From contig CAVZBW010000005.1 in NCBI GenBank assembly GCA_963773635.1, positions 2,046,001-2,110,000 on the forward strand: a stretch of DNA of 64,000 nt, in the 5' to 3' direction. The stretch is from CAVZBW01 sp963773635. Lineage in GTDB: Bacteria; Actinomycetota; Acidimicrobiia; Acidimicrobiales; RAAP-2. The translations under genes and the position numbers were made by a program. A model generated the notes under the pieces. It was not told the DNA's origin, did not search any database, and saw nothing but the letters and a program-made list of their open reading frames with translations. Positions 42,208-51,917 of this stretch are shown in pieces (the first letter of the stretch is position 1; each line of letters starts with the position of its first letter).

Positions 42208-43395
42208 ATGGCTGGCGACGTCGACGGCTCGGTCGAGAGCGGGTTCGAGGGGGTGCGCGAGGCCTTTGCCCGCAACTTCACGGACCACGGCGACGTGGGG
42301 GCGGGATTCTCCCTCTACGTCGAAGGCCACAGGGTGGTGGACATCTGGGGAGGCACCGACCCACGCAAGGGCCGTGCCTACAACGGCGACACGCTCCAGC
42401 TCGTGTTCTCGACGACCAAGGGCGCGACCGCGCTCTGCGCGAACCTGCTGGCCCAGCGGGGGCAGCTGGACATCGACGCCCCGGTCGCCGCCTACTGGCC
42501 CGAGTTCGCCCGGGAGGGCAAGGAGCTCGTCCCGGTGCGTTGGCTGCTCTGCCACAAGGCGGGGCTCCCGACCTTCGACCAGCACCTGTCCTTCGAGGAG
42601 GCGCTGGCCTGGGAACCGGTGATCCGGGCCCTCGAGACCCAGGCGCCCCTGTGGGAGCCCGGTGCGCATCACGGTTACCACGCCCTGACCTTCGGGTACC
42701 TCGTGGGCGAAGTGGTCCGGAGGGTGACCGCCAAGAGCCTCGGCACCTTCTTCGCCGAGGAGGTGGCGGAGCCTCTGGGCCTGGAGTTCTGGATCGGCCT
42801 GCCGCCCGAGCAGGAGGAGCGGGTGGCCCCCATCCTCGGTCACCTGGTCCCTCCAAGGTCGAGCGACCCCCGCGCACAAAAGCTCCTCGACGACCTCGTC
42901 GGTCCGCAGTCCCTCCTCGGGCGCAGCCTGTCGCTCAACGGCGCCATACCAAAGACCTCGGACTTCAACCGGGCCGATCTCCACGCCGCCGAGCTGCCTG
43001 CGGGCAACGGGATCACCAACGCCCGGTCCCTGGCTCGGATGTACGCGGGGATCGTGGAGGCATTGCCCGGTGGCCCGGTCGAGCCCCTGCTCGGGCCGGC
43101 CCAGATCCGTGCGGCGCGCACCCGCCAGACCGAGGGCCCGGACCGCTGTCTCGTCTACGAAACGGCCTTCGGCCTCGGCTTCTTCACCGCCTCCCCCTTC
43201 GCCCCCTACGGGTCGCCCGGGAGCTTCGGTCACTCCGGGGCCGGCGGCTCGGTGGGGTTTTGCGATCCGGAGCACCGCATCGGCTTCGGCTACGTGATGA
43301 ACAAGATGCAGCAGAACCTCTCGGGGGATCCCCGGACGCGCGGGCTCGTCCGCGCCGTCTACGCGGCCCTGGGCATCGAGCCGACCTTCGTCTGA
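42208..43395 (+). CDS. Serine hydrolase, beta-lactamase/esterase (class C-like) family
   Basis: This is a penicillin-binding-fold serine hydrolase of 395 residues with no signal peptide. It is therefore probably a cytoplasmic esterase and not a secreted beta-lactamase. The nucleophile motif is S68-T-T-K71, the second motif YHALTFGYL with Tyr, and the third GHSGAGGSVGF. The ATG at 42208 follows GGGGGGTG. It is divergent from the acyl-CoA dehydrogenase gene and convergent with dedA. The EstB/LovD-like group is the nearest general class. Confidence 0.86.
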   Translation: MAGDVDGSVESGFEGVREAFARNFTDHGDVGAGFSLYVEGHRVVDIWGGTDPRKGRAYNGDTLQLVFSTTKGATALCANLLAQRGQLDIDAPVAAYWPEFAREGKELVPVRWLLCHKAGLPTFDQHLSFEEALAWEPVIRALETQAPLWEPGAHHGYHALTFGYLVGEVVRRVTAKSLGTFFAEEVAEPLGLEFWIGLPPEQEERVAPILGHLVPPRSSDPRAQKLLDDLVGPQSLLGRSLSLNGAIPKTSDFNRADLHAAELPAGNGITNARSLARMYAGIVEALPGGPVEPLLGPAQIRAARTRQTEGPDRCLVYETAFGLGFFTASPFAPYGSPGSFGHSGAGGSVGFCDPEHRIGFGYVMNKMQQNLSGDPRTRGLVRAVYAALGIEPTFV

Positions 43396-43410
43396 TCGGT
43401 CGACCTCGGC

Positions 43411-44037
43411 CTAGTGCTCGAGCGGTCCCGGGTAGGCGATCTCGGCCCGGGCGATGAGCGAGCTCATCTTGCGCCGCAGCTGGATCACCAACAGGACGAC
43501 GACGATCACCGCACCGCCCAGCAGGGCGTAACCGAGCGTTCCGGAGATGCTGGTGAGCGTGCCGCCAAACCAGTAGGCGCCAAAGGTGTAGACGGCGCTC
43601 CACAGCAACCCCCCCGAAGCATTGAAGAACAAGAAGCGTCGATAGTGCATCTTGTTGACGCCAGCCAGAAACGCCGCGTACGTGCGGAGCACCGAGATGA
43701 AGCGGCCGAAGAACACCACCTTTCCGCCGTGCCGGTCGAAGAGATAGCGGGCCACCTTGATCTTGGGCTCGTCGATCCGTATGTACTTGCCGTAGCGGCG
43801 CAAGAGGGCGTAGCCCCCGTAGTCCCCGATCCAGTAGCCACAGGTGTCGCCGATGATGGCCGCCGCCGCCCCCACGGCGAAGATCAGCCCCGGCTCCAGG
43901 TGATGGGTGGCACCTGCATAGGTGGCGGCGGCGATCAGCGCCGTCTCGCCGGGCAGGGGAATGCCGAAGCTCTCGAGACCCACCAGGACGAACACGGCCA
44001 GATAGCCGTAGTCCGCGATGACGTGGTGGATGTCCAC
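43411..44037 (-). CDS. DedA-family membrane protein
   Basis: This is a polytopic membrane protein of 208 residues of the DedA (SNARE-associated) family. It has the re-entrant motif ESFGIPLPGETALI near residue 22 and FFGRFISVLRTYAAFLAG (FxxxR-xxxR-xxAG) in the middle. Four or five membrane segments are visible. Family members are thought to flip polyprenyl phosphate or phospholipids and to support envelope balance. It is a single gene, convergent with the serine hydrolase. Confidence 0.9.
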   Translation of the reverse strand: MDIHHVIADYGYLAVFVLVGLESFGIPLPGETALIAAATYAGATHHLEPGLIFAVGAAAAIIGDTCGYWIGDYGGYALLRRYGKYIRIDEPKIKVARYLFDRHGGKVVFFGRFISVLRTYAAFLAGVNKMHYRRFLFFNASGGLLWSAVYTFGAYWFGGTLTSISGTLGYALLGGAVIVVVLLVIQLRRKMSSLIARAEIAYPGPLEH

Positions 44038-44106
44038 CCTGCCGGACCGTACCAGGGGGACCCACCCCGGGTCGCTGGTCGAGCGACCCGTCCCCGGCCC
44101 GGGAGC

Positions 44107-44670
44107 TCAGGCGCTCATCCGCCTCCCTTGCACCCCGCCCGGTCGGACCTCACCGAGATCCTCGGGAGGGACTTCTTCGCGGGGCGCCATGCGCTCCGCG
44201 ACGTCGACAGTCGCCGCGGCGGCCCCCAGCCCGAGCACGAGAGAGGCCAGACCCCATCGCAGGCCCGCCCGGTGCCGGCCGGCCAGGCGGTCCAGGGAGA
44301 TCGCCCCAGGTCCTTCGGTGGCCAGGAGAAAGGCGGCGGCGATCAACGTGAGGTTGTACTCGAATCCTCCCGAGGTGACCCACACGCCGTTTTTCCAATG
44401 GACCTTGTGGATGGCGACCGCCTGGACCCCGATGATCATCGCCGGGCCGAGCGGACTGAGAGACCCTGCGGCGGTCAATGCCCCGCCGACGGTCTCGCTC
44501 AACCCCGCCGCCCACGCCTGATGCCTGGCCGGGTGCAGGCCGAGCGCACCCATGCTCCGGGCGGTGGCATCCAGCCCGGGACCGCCGAAGCTTCCCTTCA
44601 ATTTCTGCAGGCCGTGGCCCATCATGAGGCCACCGACGGTGAGCCGAAGCGTCAATCGTCCCAGGGTCAT
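44107..44670 (-). CDS. DoxX-family membrane protein
   Basis: This is a small membrane protein of 187 residues with four hydrophobic segments. The opening TLRLTVGGLMMGHGLQKLKG and the central GLSETVGGALTAAG and PAMIIGVQAVAIHKVHWKNG match DoxX-like proteins. The ATG at 44670 follows GAGGAGCC. Some relatives act with thiol or quinone redox partners, but no such partner lies next to it. The last 45 residues form a hydrophilic tail. Function is unclear. Confidence 0.8.
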   Translation of the reverse strand: MTLGRLTLRLTVGGLMMGHGLQKLKGSFGGPGLDATARSMGALGLHPARHQAWAAGLSETVGGALTAAGSLSPLGPAMIIGVQAVAIHKVHWKNGVWVTSGGFEYNLTLIAAAFLLATEGPGAISLDRLAGRHRAGLRWGLASLVLGLGAAAATVDVAERMAPREEVPPEDLGEVRPGGVQGRRMSA

Positions 44671-44752
44671 TGCGCGGCTCCTCGAGCATCTCTGGCCGGT
44701 GGCTCCCGCCACCGGCTTGCACCACCAACTGTTACCCCCGCACCCCTCGGGG

Positions 44753-46513
44753 CTAAGCGCGCGCCGGGATTCCCTGGCTCGAGTGGCGCTCGGCACCACT
44801 CAGGACGACCGTGAAGGTGGAGCCGCGTCCCACCTCGCTCACCACCTCGATGTGGCCGCCATGGAGCCGGGCGATACCTCCGGCGATGGCCAGTCCCAAC
44901 CCGGATCCCGCGATGGCCCTCGCACGGGCATTGGACGCCCGGAAGAACTGCTCGAAGAGCCGGTGCTGCTCCTCCTGGGGAATGCCCATCCCGGTATCTC
45001 GCACCGCGATCCGCCAGGCCCCATCGTCGGGCGCCGCGGTGACGGACACCGTCCCACCCTCGTCGGTGTACTTGATGGCGTTGGAGACCAGGTTGTCGAT
45101 CAATTGCCCGAGCCGCCCTGCGTCACCGTCGAGCGCAGTCCCCGGCTCGCAGGAGCACTCCAGGTCGACGCCCTTGTCGACCGCCTGCGGCTGCAGGGCG
45201 GCGACCGCGCCTTGGACCAAGCTCGGGACGTCCACCCGGTCGACCACCATCTCGAGGGTGTGTGAGGCCAACCGGCCGATGAGGAGGAGGTCGCCGGTCA
45301 GCCTGCGGAGCCGGTCCGCGTTGCGGGCGATGATCTCAAGGTACTCGTCCAGCTCCGCCGGCTCCTCGCCCTTGGGCAGGTCCCGGGCCAGCTCCGCGAA
45401 GCCGATGATCGAGGTCACCGGCGTCCTCAGCTCGTGCGAGAGGTCGAAGATCAGCTCCGTCCGCAGGTCGTCGATCTCGAGGAGCCGGCGGTTCTGTTCC
45501 TTCTCGAAGGCCAGGCGCCGCCGCTGGCGCGTCTCCTCCCGGCGCCGGCTCAGGGCCAGGTACGCCAGGCCGGCGACGCGCTCGATGGCCCCGAGGTGGC
45601 CGATGAGGGGCTCTCGGTGGTCGGTCGACCACACCACCATGGCGTCGAGCTCTCCTCGCCGGCCCGCGGGGTCCATGACCCCCGGATGGGGCAACGGGGG
45701 CAGCCAGGAGTCAGCGAGCTGGGCCCCCGGCGGAACCGGAAAGGCCCAGCAACCCACGAAGCCCTCGGCCCGGGCGGCCTCGGCGAGCTGCGGCGTCAGG
45801 AGACCCCGGTCGACGGCGTCGTCGAAGTCACTCACGAGCACGGCTCGGCCCTCGGCGACGACCGCGTCCCAGGGGCCGCCCGGGAGCCGCAGACTCCCCG
45901 GCACGTTGCGCGTGACCCATGACGGCTCGAGGCCGGGCGTGTAGAGGGCGGTCGCCAAACCGGCGAAGCGACCATCGACAAAGCCGACGAGCTGCGCGAG
46001 GACGTGCGGTGCCGTCGGCTCGTGGGCGAGGGACGTGAGCACCCGGTCCAGGGCCCGCCGACCAGTCGACTCCCGCGCCACGACGAGGATGGCATGGACG
46101 CCCTCGGTCGCCAGCAGGTTGTTGCGCAACAGCCCCAGGTCGACCGTGTGCCCCTCCTTGTGGCTGACCTGGACGTCGATGACGAGATCGGCGTCGTCGA
46201 GATCGAGGGAGCCGTCCAGCGGGTTCTCCGCGGCATGGGCGAGGACCCGTCGGACGAAGTCCCGATCCTCGGGGTGGACGAGGTCCAACACCCGCCGGCC
46301 CACCATCTCCTCCGGCTCGTATCCGAGGAGGCGGCGGGTCGAGGGGCTCGACCAGATGATCGTCCCGTCCCCCCTCGCGAGCATGGCGAAGTGCATCGTC
46401 CCCCGCATCAGGGCGATCCGGGCGGCGGCTTCACCGGCTCGTCGGAGCTCCGAGAGCTCTTGGGCGGACAGCTCCCTCGCCGGTGCGGCGGGGGACTCCG
46501 GGCTGGCGTCCAC
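44753..46513 (-). CDS. Cytosolic PAS-GAF-like sensor histidine kinase
   Basis: This is a soluble histidine kinase of 586 residues with no membrane segments. A PAS domain spans residues 35-150, with WSSPSTRRLLGYEPEEMVGR. A GAF-like region spans about 155-330, and a short coiled coil follows. The phosphoacceptor is His360 in DLSHELRTP. The ATPase part has the N box DNLVSNAIKYTDEGG, G1 DTGMGI and G2 GSGLGLAI. No response regulator is adjacent, so it is an orphan kinase. Its signal is unknown. Confidence 0.9.
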   Translation of the reverse strand: MDASPESPAAPARELSAQELSELRRAGEAAARIALMRGTMHFAMLARGDGTIIWSSPSTRRLLGYEPEEMVGRRVLDLVHPEDRDFVRRVLAHAAENPLDGSLDLDDADLVIDVQVSHKEGHTVDLGLLRNNLLATEGVHAILVVARESTGRRALDRVLTSLAHEPTAPHVLAQLVGFVDGRFAGLATALYTPGLEPSWVTRNVPGSLRLPGGPWDAVVAEGRAVLVSDFDDAVDRGLLTPQLAEAARAEGFVGCWAFPVPPGAQLADSWLPPLPHPGVMDPAGRRGELDAMVVWSTDHREPLIGHLGAIERVAGLAYLALSRRREETRQRRRLAFEKEQNRRLLEIDDLRTELIFDLSHELRTPVTSIIGFAELARDLPKGEEPAELDEYLEIIARNADRLRRLTGDLLLIGRLASHTLEMVVDRVDVPSLVQGAVAALQPQAVDKGVDLECSCEPGTALDGDAGRLGQLIDNLVSNAIKYTDEGGTVSVTAAPDDGAWRIAVRDTGMGIPQEEQHRLFEQFFRASNARARAIAGSGLGLAIAGGIARLHGGHIEVVSEVGRGSTFTVVLSGAERHSSQGIPARA

Positions 46514-46635
46514 GGCCCTACATCCTTGCCCTGATCGAGGTCCTCATCGAATCGCCCCACCGGCGGACCCGTCGGGGTGCGCCGAACGGCCCGAATCGAG
46601 GCCCTATCGTCGTCGGATCGGCCCGCCTCCCCGTC

Positions 46636-47402
46636 ATGCCAGCCACCGACCCCTCCGCGTTCGCTGGGGGAGAGTCTGCCTCTTTACGTCCGCCCTCGTC
46701 CTCGCGGCGGTGGCCATCAAGTTGGTCGCCTTCTCCGGAGGCGGCCAGCCACCGACCGCCGCCGTGGCCGCCACCGCTCGGACGGCGAGCTCGTCGCCGC
46801 CCGGCCGCTCGGGCCCGACCCCCACCACCACGTCGACCACCACGCCACCGACGACCACCACCACGGTCGATCCCGGTTCCCTGCCGCAGACGAGCGACCT
46901 GCCGGCGAGCGGCACCCCGCAATTCGATGCCGAGATGGCGGCCCTGTGGCAGGGCATCGTGACGGACTCGGTGCAGGCGGCGATGCCGGCGTACTTCCCC
47001 GAGTCCGCCTACGTGCAGGTCAAGGGCATCAGTGACCCACAGGGCGACTACACGGGGAGGCTGGTGAGCGAGTACGGGCTCGACATCGGGGCCGCCCACG
47101 CCCAGCTCGGCGCGGGCGCGGCACAGGCCCAGCTGTCCAGCGTGCAGGTCGACGCCTCGTATGCCCACTGGGTGCCGCCCGGGTCCTGCGACAACACCGT
47201 GGGCTACTACGAGGTCCCCAACTCCCGGATCGTCTACGAGGAGAACGGGCAGACCGAGTCGTTCGGCATCGCGTCGATGATCTCGTGGCGCGGCGTCTGG
47301 TACGTGGTGCACCTCGGAGCGGTCGTCCGGTCCTCGGAGTCGGGGGTGGTGGACGACCCGGAGGCCGGTCCCGGCTCCCCCGCCTACTCGGGAACCTGCT
47401 GA
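46636..47402 (+). CDS. Membrane-anchored exported protein of unknown function, probable 5' frameshift
   Basis: The main frame runs to 47402 and shows a membrane segment VCLFTSALVLAAVAIKLVAF, a Thr/Pro-rich tether (TTTSTTTPPTTTTT) and a folded domain of about 170 residues that I do not recognise. No in-frame start exists before the membrane segment. An ATG at 46636 lies in another frame, and one extra G in the run 46666-46670 would join MPATDPSAFAGG to RVCLF. The protein would then be single-pass with an outside domain. Its 3' end overlaps an SDR gene on the other strand by 19 bases. Confidence 0.6.
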
Positions 47403-48217
47403 GGGCCTCCGGAGCTCCCCTCCTGCGCCTGGGCCGCCTGCTGGCGCACGAAGGCCGCCGACCCGGAGAGGAACGCCTCGACGTCCTTGGCCTTGCCCTG
47501 CGCGAACTCCGCGAACCACTCGGGCACGTAGACCTGCCGGGACCCGTCCCGGACCGCCACGAGGATCGCCTCCACCGCCTCGGCGACGGAGATGGCCTGC
47601 ACGGGAGCGGTGAAGGGGTCGTTGTCGGGGAGTGAGAACAGCTCCGTGTCGACCACCCCGGGGTACACGACCATCACCCGGATGCCGTCGTCCCACAGAT
47701 CGATCGCCATCGACTCGGAGAACACGGCCAGGGCGGCCTTGGAGGCGCTGTAGGCCGACTCCCCCGGCGAGCTGAGGGTGGCGGCGACCGACGAGACGTT
47801 GACGATGAGACCCTCTCCACGACGCAGCATCTGGGGAAGGAGCGCCAGCGTCAGGTGGACCGGCGCGAGGTAGTTGATGCGGTCGACGGCGTCGACCGTC
47901 GCGGGGTCGAGCCGGGTGACGTGCCGGCGCTTCGGGATGCCGGCGTTGTTGACGAGGACGTCAACCTCGCCGAAGTCGGCGAGAACCTGCTCGGCCAGCC
48001 GTTCGGGCGCCCCCTCGGTGGCCAGGTCCGCCGTCCACATGCGGGAGCCCGGCGCATGCGGCAGGCAACGGTCCAGCACCTCCTTGAGCCGCTCGGTCCG
48101 CCTCGCGCACAGGCCGACGGTCGCCCCGGCTCGGGCGAAGCCCTCGGCGAGACCGGCCCCGATCCCCGAGGACGCTCCCGTGACGAGCACCTTCTTGTCT
48201 CTCAACGCATAGGACAT
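47384..48217 (-). CDS. Short-chain dehydrogenase/reductase
   Basis: This is a classical SDR of 277 residues. It has VTGASSGIGAGLAEGFARAG, the basic CARR after the second strand (NADP(H) preference), NNAGIP, Ser in NVSSVAA and the catalytic YSASKAA. The C-terminal 50 residues are longer than in minimal SDRs and end in a Gln/Ser-rich tail. It lies just after the carboxyltransferase gene on the same strand. Lipid or ketone reduction is typical for this group, but the substrate is unknown. Confidence 0.87.
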   Translation of the reverse strand: MSYALRDKKVLVTGASSGIGAGLAEGFARAGATVGLCARRTERLKEVLDRCLPHAPGSRMWTADLATEGAPERLAEQVLADFGEVDVLVNNAGIPKRRHVTRLDPATVDAVDRINYLAPVHLTLALLPQMLRRGEGLIVNVSSVAATLSSPGESAYSASKAALAVFSESMAIDLWDDGIRVMVVYPGVVDTELFSLPDNDPFTAPVQAISVAEAVEAILVAVRDGSRQVYVPEWFAEFAQGKAKDVEAFLSGSAAFVRQQAAQAQEGSSGGPQQVPE

Positions 48218-48236
48218 GGATGAGCTGATCCCCCCC

Positions 48237-49778
48237 TCACGGCATGATGGCGGTGCGCGACACCGGCTCGGCCGGCGCCTGCCGCCGTGACAGGGCCCTC
48301 CGGAGCGCGCCCAACAGTACGTTTCTCAGCTCCCGGGGATCCACGATCTCGTCGAAGCCCAGGCCCTCGGCAGAGCGCCACGAGGCGTCGAGCTCGGCCC
48401 GCCGGAGCGCCTCGGCCTCGGCGCGGCCCGCACCGCTGGCACGTGCCGAGGCCCCGGCACCCATCGCGCCCAGCGTGGCACCCGGGAAGGCGAAGGTCGC
48501 CGACTGGTGGTCAAAGGCGACCATGGCCATCACGAGAGAACCGAACCCGTACGCCTTGCGCAGCGTGACGTGGAGCTTGGGCGTCGTGGCGAGGGTCTGC
48601 GCGGCAAACATCCGTGCCCCGCTGCGTAACACCCCCTCCCTCTCGGATGCCGAGCCGGGGAGCATTCCCGGGTTGTCCGCAAGGAAGACCAGGGGTACGT
48701 GGAAGGCGTCGGCGACCATGATGAAGTGCGCGGCCTTCCGGGCGGCCGCGGCATCGATCGAACCGGCGAGCGACCGGGGCTGGTTGGCCACGATGGCCAC
48801 CGGGTGGCCGTCCAGCCGGGCCAGGGCGCAGACGATGGCCCCGGCAAAGCCGGGTGCGATCTCGAAGCTGGCCCCGTGGTCGACCAGCGCCTCGACCACC
48901 TGTCGCATCTCGTAAACCTTGCGGTTGTCCCGGGGAACGATCTCGAGCAGGGCGTCGAGGGGGCGGGGGCCGTCGGGGGTCCCCTCGACGCGAGGGGGAT
49001 ACGACCAGGCGCTCTGCGGAAAGAAGGAGAGGTACCGCCGGACCTGATCGAGGGCGGCGCCGTCGTCGTGCGCCACGTTGTGGACGAGGCCGCTGCCCAC
49101 GGCCACCCGGGGACCACCGAGCTCGTCCTTGGTGACCTCCTCGCCCGTCGACTCCTTGACCACGGGCGGGCCGGCCGTGAAGATCGAGGCCTCCTCGGTC
49201 ATCACGGTGAAGTCCGAGATCGGGGCGATCAGGGCCCCGTGACCGGCGGAGGGACCGAGAACCGCGGTGACGAGCGGGACCTTGCCCGAGCACTGGGCCT
49301 GGAGCTGGAGATCCACCGGGGAACGTCCGTGCGAGCGCTCCCCGGGGCGGTAGCCCGCCCCCTCGAGCAGCATGACGAGCGGCAGCCGATCGAGGAGGGC
49401 GAGCTCGGCGATCCGGATCCGTTTGGCGTGGCTCCCGGATCCGATCGTCCCGGCGAGCGTGGTGAAGTCCTCCGCCCCCACCATCACCGGCCGACCATCG
49501 ATCGTCCCGGAACCTGCCACCAGGCCGTCTGCGGGCACCTCCCCGCCCGCGAGGGTCCCGATCTCCGAGAAGGAGCCCTCGTCCAGCAGGCGGGCGATGC
49601 GGGCCCGGGCGTCGAGCTTGCCACCCTGACCGTGCCGTGCCAGCCGCTCTGCGCCGCCCATGGATCGGCTGCTGGCCCGGCGCTCGGACAGCTCCGCGAG
49701 AGTGGACGCCCAGCCGTCCTCGCTCGAGCGTTCGCGAGCGTGTGGGTCGTGGAGGTCCTCCGGCACGCCCGGAATCAT
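48237..49778 (-). CDS. Biotin-dependent acyl-CoA carboxylase, carboxyltransferase subunit
   Basis: This is a carboxyltransferase of the propionyl-/methylcrotonyl-CoA carboxylase type, about 513 residues. N-terminal features are ERLARHGQGGKLDARARIARLLD and LLEGAGYRPGE. The C-terminal domain has VANQPRSLAGSIDAAAARKA, FLADNPGMLPGSASE and AYGFGSLVMAM. The start is uncertain: ATG 49778 is used, and a GTG at 49802 is also in frame. No biotin carboxylase or biotin carrier is adjacent, so those subunits must be encoded elsewhere. Confidence 0.86.
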   Translation of the reverse strand: MIPGVPEDLHDPHARERSSEDGWASTLAELSERRASSRSMGGAERLARHGQGGKLDARARIARLLDEGSFSEIGTLAGGEVPADGLVAGSGTIDGRPVMVGAEDFTTLAGTIGSGSHAKRIRIAELALLDRLPLVMLLEGAGYRPGERSHGRSPVDLQLQAQCSGKVPLVTAVLGPSAGHGALIAPISDFTVMTEEASIFTAGPPVVKESTGEEVTKDELGGPRVAVGSGLVHNVAHDDGAALDQVRRYLSFFPQSAWSYPPRVEGTPDGPRPLDALLEIVPRDNRKVYEMRQVVEALVDHGASFEIAPGFAGAIVCALARLDGHPVAIVANQPRSLAGSIDAAAARKAAHFIMVADAFHVPLVFLADNPGMLPGSASEREGVLRSGARMFAAQTLATTPKLHVTLRKAYGFGSLVMAMVAFDHQSATFAFPGATLGAMGAGASARASGAGRAEAEALRRAELDASWRSAEGLGFDEIVDPRELRNVLLGALRRALSRRQAPAEPVSRTAIMP

Positions 49779-49840
49779 CGCGGACCTCGGGTCCCTGCGC
49801 ACCCGGTGCCGCCGTCACACCCCCCGCGCATACTGGAGCC

Positions 49841-50890
49841 GTGACCACCGACGCGACCCCTCGGACGATCCGGCTCCAGGCCATCGGGGGACCGGCCCAG
49901 GGCCCCAGCCTCCTCGAGCAGCTCCGGGGCCTCGGCCGCGAGCGCCCACGGATCGACGCGGACCTGGCGCCGCAGCTGCGCGCCCGACTGGAGGACGCGG
50001 CGCGGCCTGCCGCCGGCCTGCCGCTCGGGATCACCGTGAGTGTCACGAAGCGCCACCTGCAACGAGTCCTCGCCTGCGAGCGACACCTCGTGGCCTCCCT
50101 GCGCGAGGCCCGTCACGTCACGATCGACATGATCGGCGGGCAGCTCCTCGACTACCTCTTCGCCCAGGTGGTGATGGGCGAGCCCCTGGGCAGCGACCCC
50201 GTCGGCGACGCCCTCGACGCCGCGGGGGTCTCCGGGGACGAGCAGCTCCTGGAGGAATTTCGCTCCCTCTCCAACGACGACCGGGCGGAGCTGCGCTACT
50301 CGGTCGAGGGCCTGGCCGTCCGGCTGGCGGAGCGCTGGCCGGCCCTTCCCCGAAGCGCCCTGCTCCGCCTGCAGGAGCCGTTGCGCATCCCGCTGGCCGG
50401 AGGCCGGGTGGTGCTCTCCGGGCGGGTGGACCTGGCACTCGGCCATCCGGGGGTCGAGCGGGCCGGCTCCACCCTGGTCGACGTCAAGAGCGGGGCGCGG
50501 CGCCACGAGGACCTGGCGGACGCCGCCTGGTACGGACTGCTCGAGACCCTGCGGAGCCGGGCCGCGCCGTTCCAGTCCGGCAACTACTACCTGCGCGACG
50601 GGAGCCTGGTGCTCGACGTGGTGACGACCGAGACGCTGTCGCGCCAGGCGGCCCGGGTGGCCGAGGGCGTTCGGCGCATGGTGGCGCTGGCCGGAGGAGC
50701 GGAGCCGGGCACCCGGCCGTCGGACCTGTGCCCGTGGTGTCCGGCCCTTCGGTCGTGCCCGACGGGCCGGCGCCACGTCACGGTGCAGGGTCTGGAGACG
50801 CCATGGGTGGCGCCCGTCGACCGCGACGCGAGCGGCGAAGAGTGCGAGGAGTGCGAGGAACGCAGTGGAGACGAGAGCGATGACGGCTGA
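49841..50890 (+). CDS. RecB/Cas4-like PD-(D/E)XK nuclease with Fe-S cluster cysteines
   Basis: This is a 349-residue protein with a RecB-type nuclease core. D197 in SGRVDLALG and D214-V-K216 in TLVDVKSG fit the D...(D/E)xK motif. One cysteine lies early (C79, LACERH) and three late (C297-x2-C300-x5-C306), the pattern that holds a [4Fe-4S] cluster in AddB- and Cas4-type nucleases. The GTG start is close to GGAG. It overlaps a paralogue with the same cysteines but no nuclease motif. No helicase, cas or phage gene is near. A DNA-repair or defence role is possible but unproven. Confidence 0.78.
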   Translation: MTTDATPRTIRLQAIGGPAQGPSLLEQLRGLGRERPRIDADLAPQLRARLEDAARPAAGLPLGITVSVTKRHLQRVLACERHLVASLREARHVTIDMIGGQLLDYLFAQVVMGEPLGSDPVGDALDAAGVSGDEQLLEEFRSLSNDDRAELRYSVEGLAVRLAERWPALPRSALLRLQEPLRIPLAGGRVVLSGRVDLALGHPGVERAGSTLVDVKSGARRHEDLADAAWYGLLETLRSRAAPFQSGNYYLRDGSLVLDVVTTETLSRQAARVAEGVRRMVALAGGAEPGTRPSDLCPWCPALRSCPTGRRHVTVQGLETPWVAPVDRDASGEECEECEERSGDESDDG

Positions 50891-51917
50891 CCGCGTGGGG
50901 GTGGCCGACGCGCCACCGGAGATGCAAGGGCCGGGCATCGACGCGCCGCCCTCGGCCGAGGTCGCGGTGCACCAACGACCGATCGTGGGGGCCTTCGACG
51001 TCCCGCGATCCGATCCGGCCGTCTCGACCCGCGAGCTCGCGGACCTGGCCCAGGGCCTGGCGAAGCGTCTTTCGTCCTCGTTGCCTCCGGACGCCGGGCC
51101 GCTCGAGATCGATCGCCGCCGCCTCGTCGAGGCGCTGCGCTGCCCCGCCAGGGCGGAGGCATGGCCCGACGGACCCTTCGAGTGGAGTGCCGTCAAGGCC
51201 CATCGCCGACTGGGGCTGCGCGCCCTTCGAGCGATGCACCGGAGCGGCCAGCAATATCCCGATGCACTCGAGGGGGCGGCCCGCGCGATCGAGCTCGAGA
51301 TCGACGAGGGCACCCGCCTGGGGGAGTGGTTGGCCCGCCTGAGCCCGGCCGGCAGGTCGGCGGTGCTGGCCGCGGCGTCGGGGTTCGCAGCGCGGCATTG
51401 GATCGCCCTGCCCTGGGACCGCTGCAGGCGGGTCCAGTTCGGATCCCACCGACATCGGGTGCCTCTGCCCGAGCCGGCGGAGCAGGTGACCCTGGATCTC
51501 CGTCTCGACGCAACGATCTTCGTCTCGGATCCGCCCGTGGCCGAGCGGGTCATCGTCTCGATGGGTCAGACGCCGCCCGAGGCGCTGCGCTTCGACACCC
51601 TCGCCTCGTCCCTCCACCTGATGCGGGCGCCGAGACGCGCCATTTCGGTCGATCCCGCGGCCGGGCAGCCGAGCTCCGTGGACGTCGACGCAGCCCTTCT
51701 CGAGGCCGCGGTCGACGACCTCGTTCGGGCCGCGAGGGCGCTCACGGACCGGACGAGCGGCGGAGACCTCCGGGCGCTCCCCGGATCGGCGTGCCCCCGC
51801 TGCCCGAGCCTGGCCCGCTGCGGCCCCGGCGTCGGCTGGGTGGCCGCACAGACCCGCCGGGTCGCCGGCATTCCGGTGGAGGCACCCCGTCCTACGGGGT
51901 CTTCGAGAGGGGCCTAG
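50880..51917 (+). CDS. Nuclease-dead RecB-like paralogue with retained Fe-S cysteines
   Basis: This 345-residue protein resembles its upstream neighbour in layout: an early cysteine (C88, ALRCPARAEAW) and a late C305-x2-C308-x5-C314. Where the neighbour has LVDVKSG, this protein has VIVSMGQ, so the DxK is lost although LDLRLDATIF keeps an Asp in the preceding strand. It probably forms a complex with the active nuclease as a structural or DNA-binding half, as AddB-type subunits do for other systems (inference). The ATG at 50880 lies inside the upstream gene; a GTG at 50865 is an alternative. Confidence 0.68.
   Translation: MTADRVGVADAPPEMQGPGIDAPPSAEVAVHQRPIVGAFDVPRSDPAVSTRELADLAQGLAKRLSSSLPPDAGPLEIDRRRLVEALRCPARAEAWPDGPFEWSAVKAHRRLGLRALRAMHRSGQQYPDALEGAARAIELEIDEGTRLGEWLARLSPAGRSAVLAAASGFAARHWIALPWDRCRRVQFGSHRHRVPLPEPAEQVTLDLRLDATIFVSDPPVAERVIVSMGQTPPEALRFDTLASSLHLMRAPRRAISVDPAAGQPSSVDVDAALLEAAVDDLVRAARALTDRTSGGDLRALPGSACPRCPSLARCGPGVGWVAAQTRRVAGIPVEAPRPTGSSRGA

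Noticed and set aside
49841..51917. Cas4 of a CRISPR system
   Set aside because: The Fe-S and nuclease motifs are similar, but there are no cas1, cas2 or arrays, and the second gene lacks the nuclease motif.
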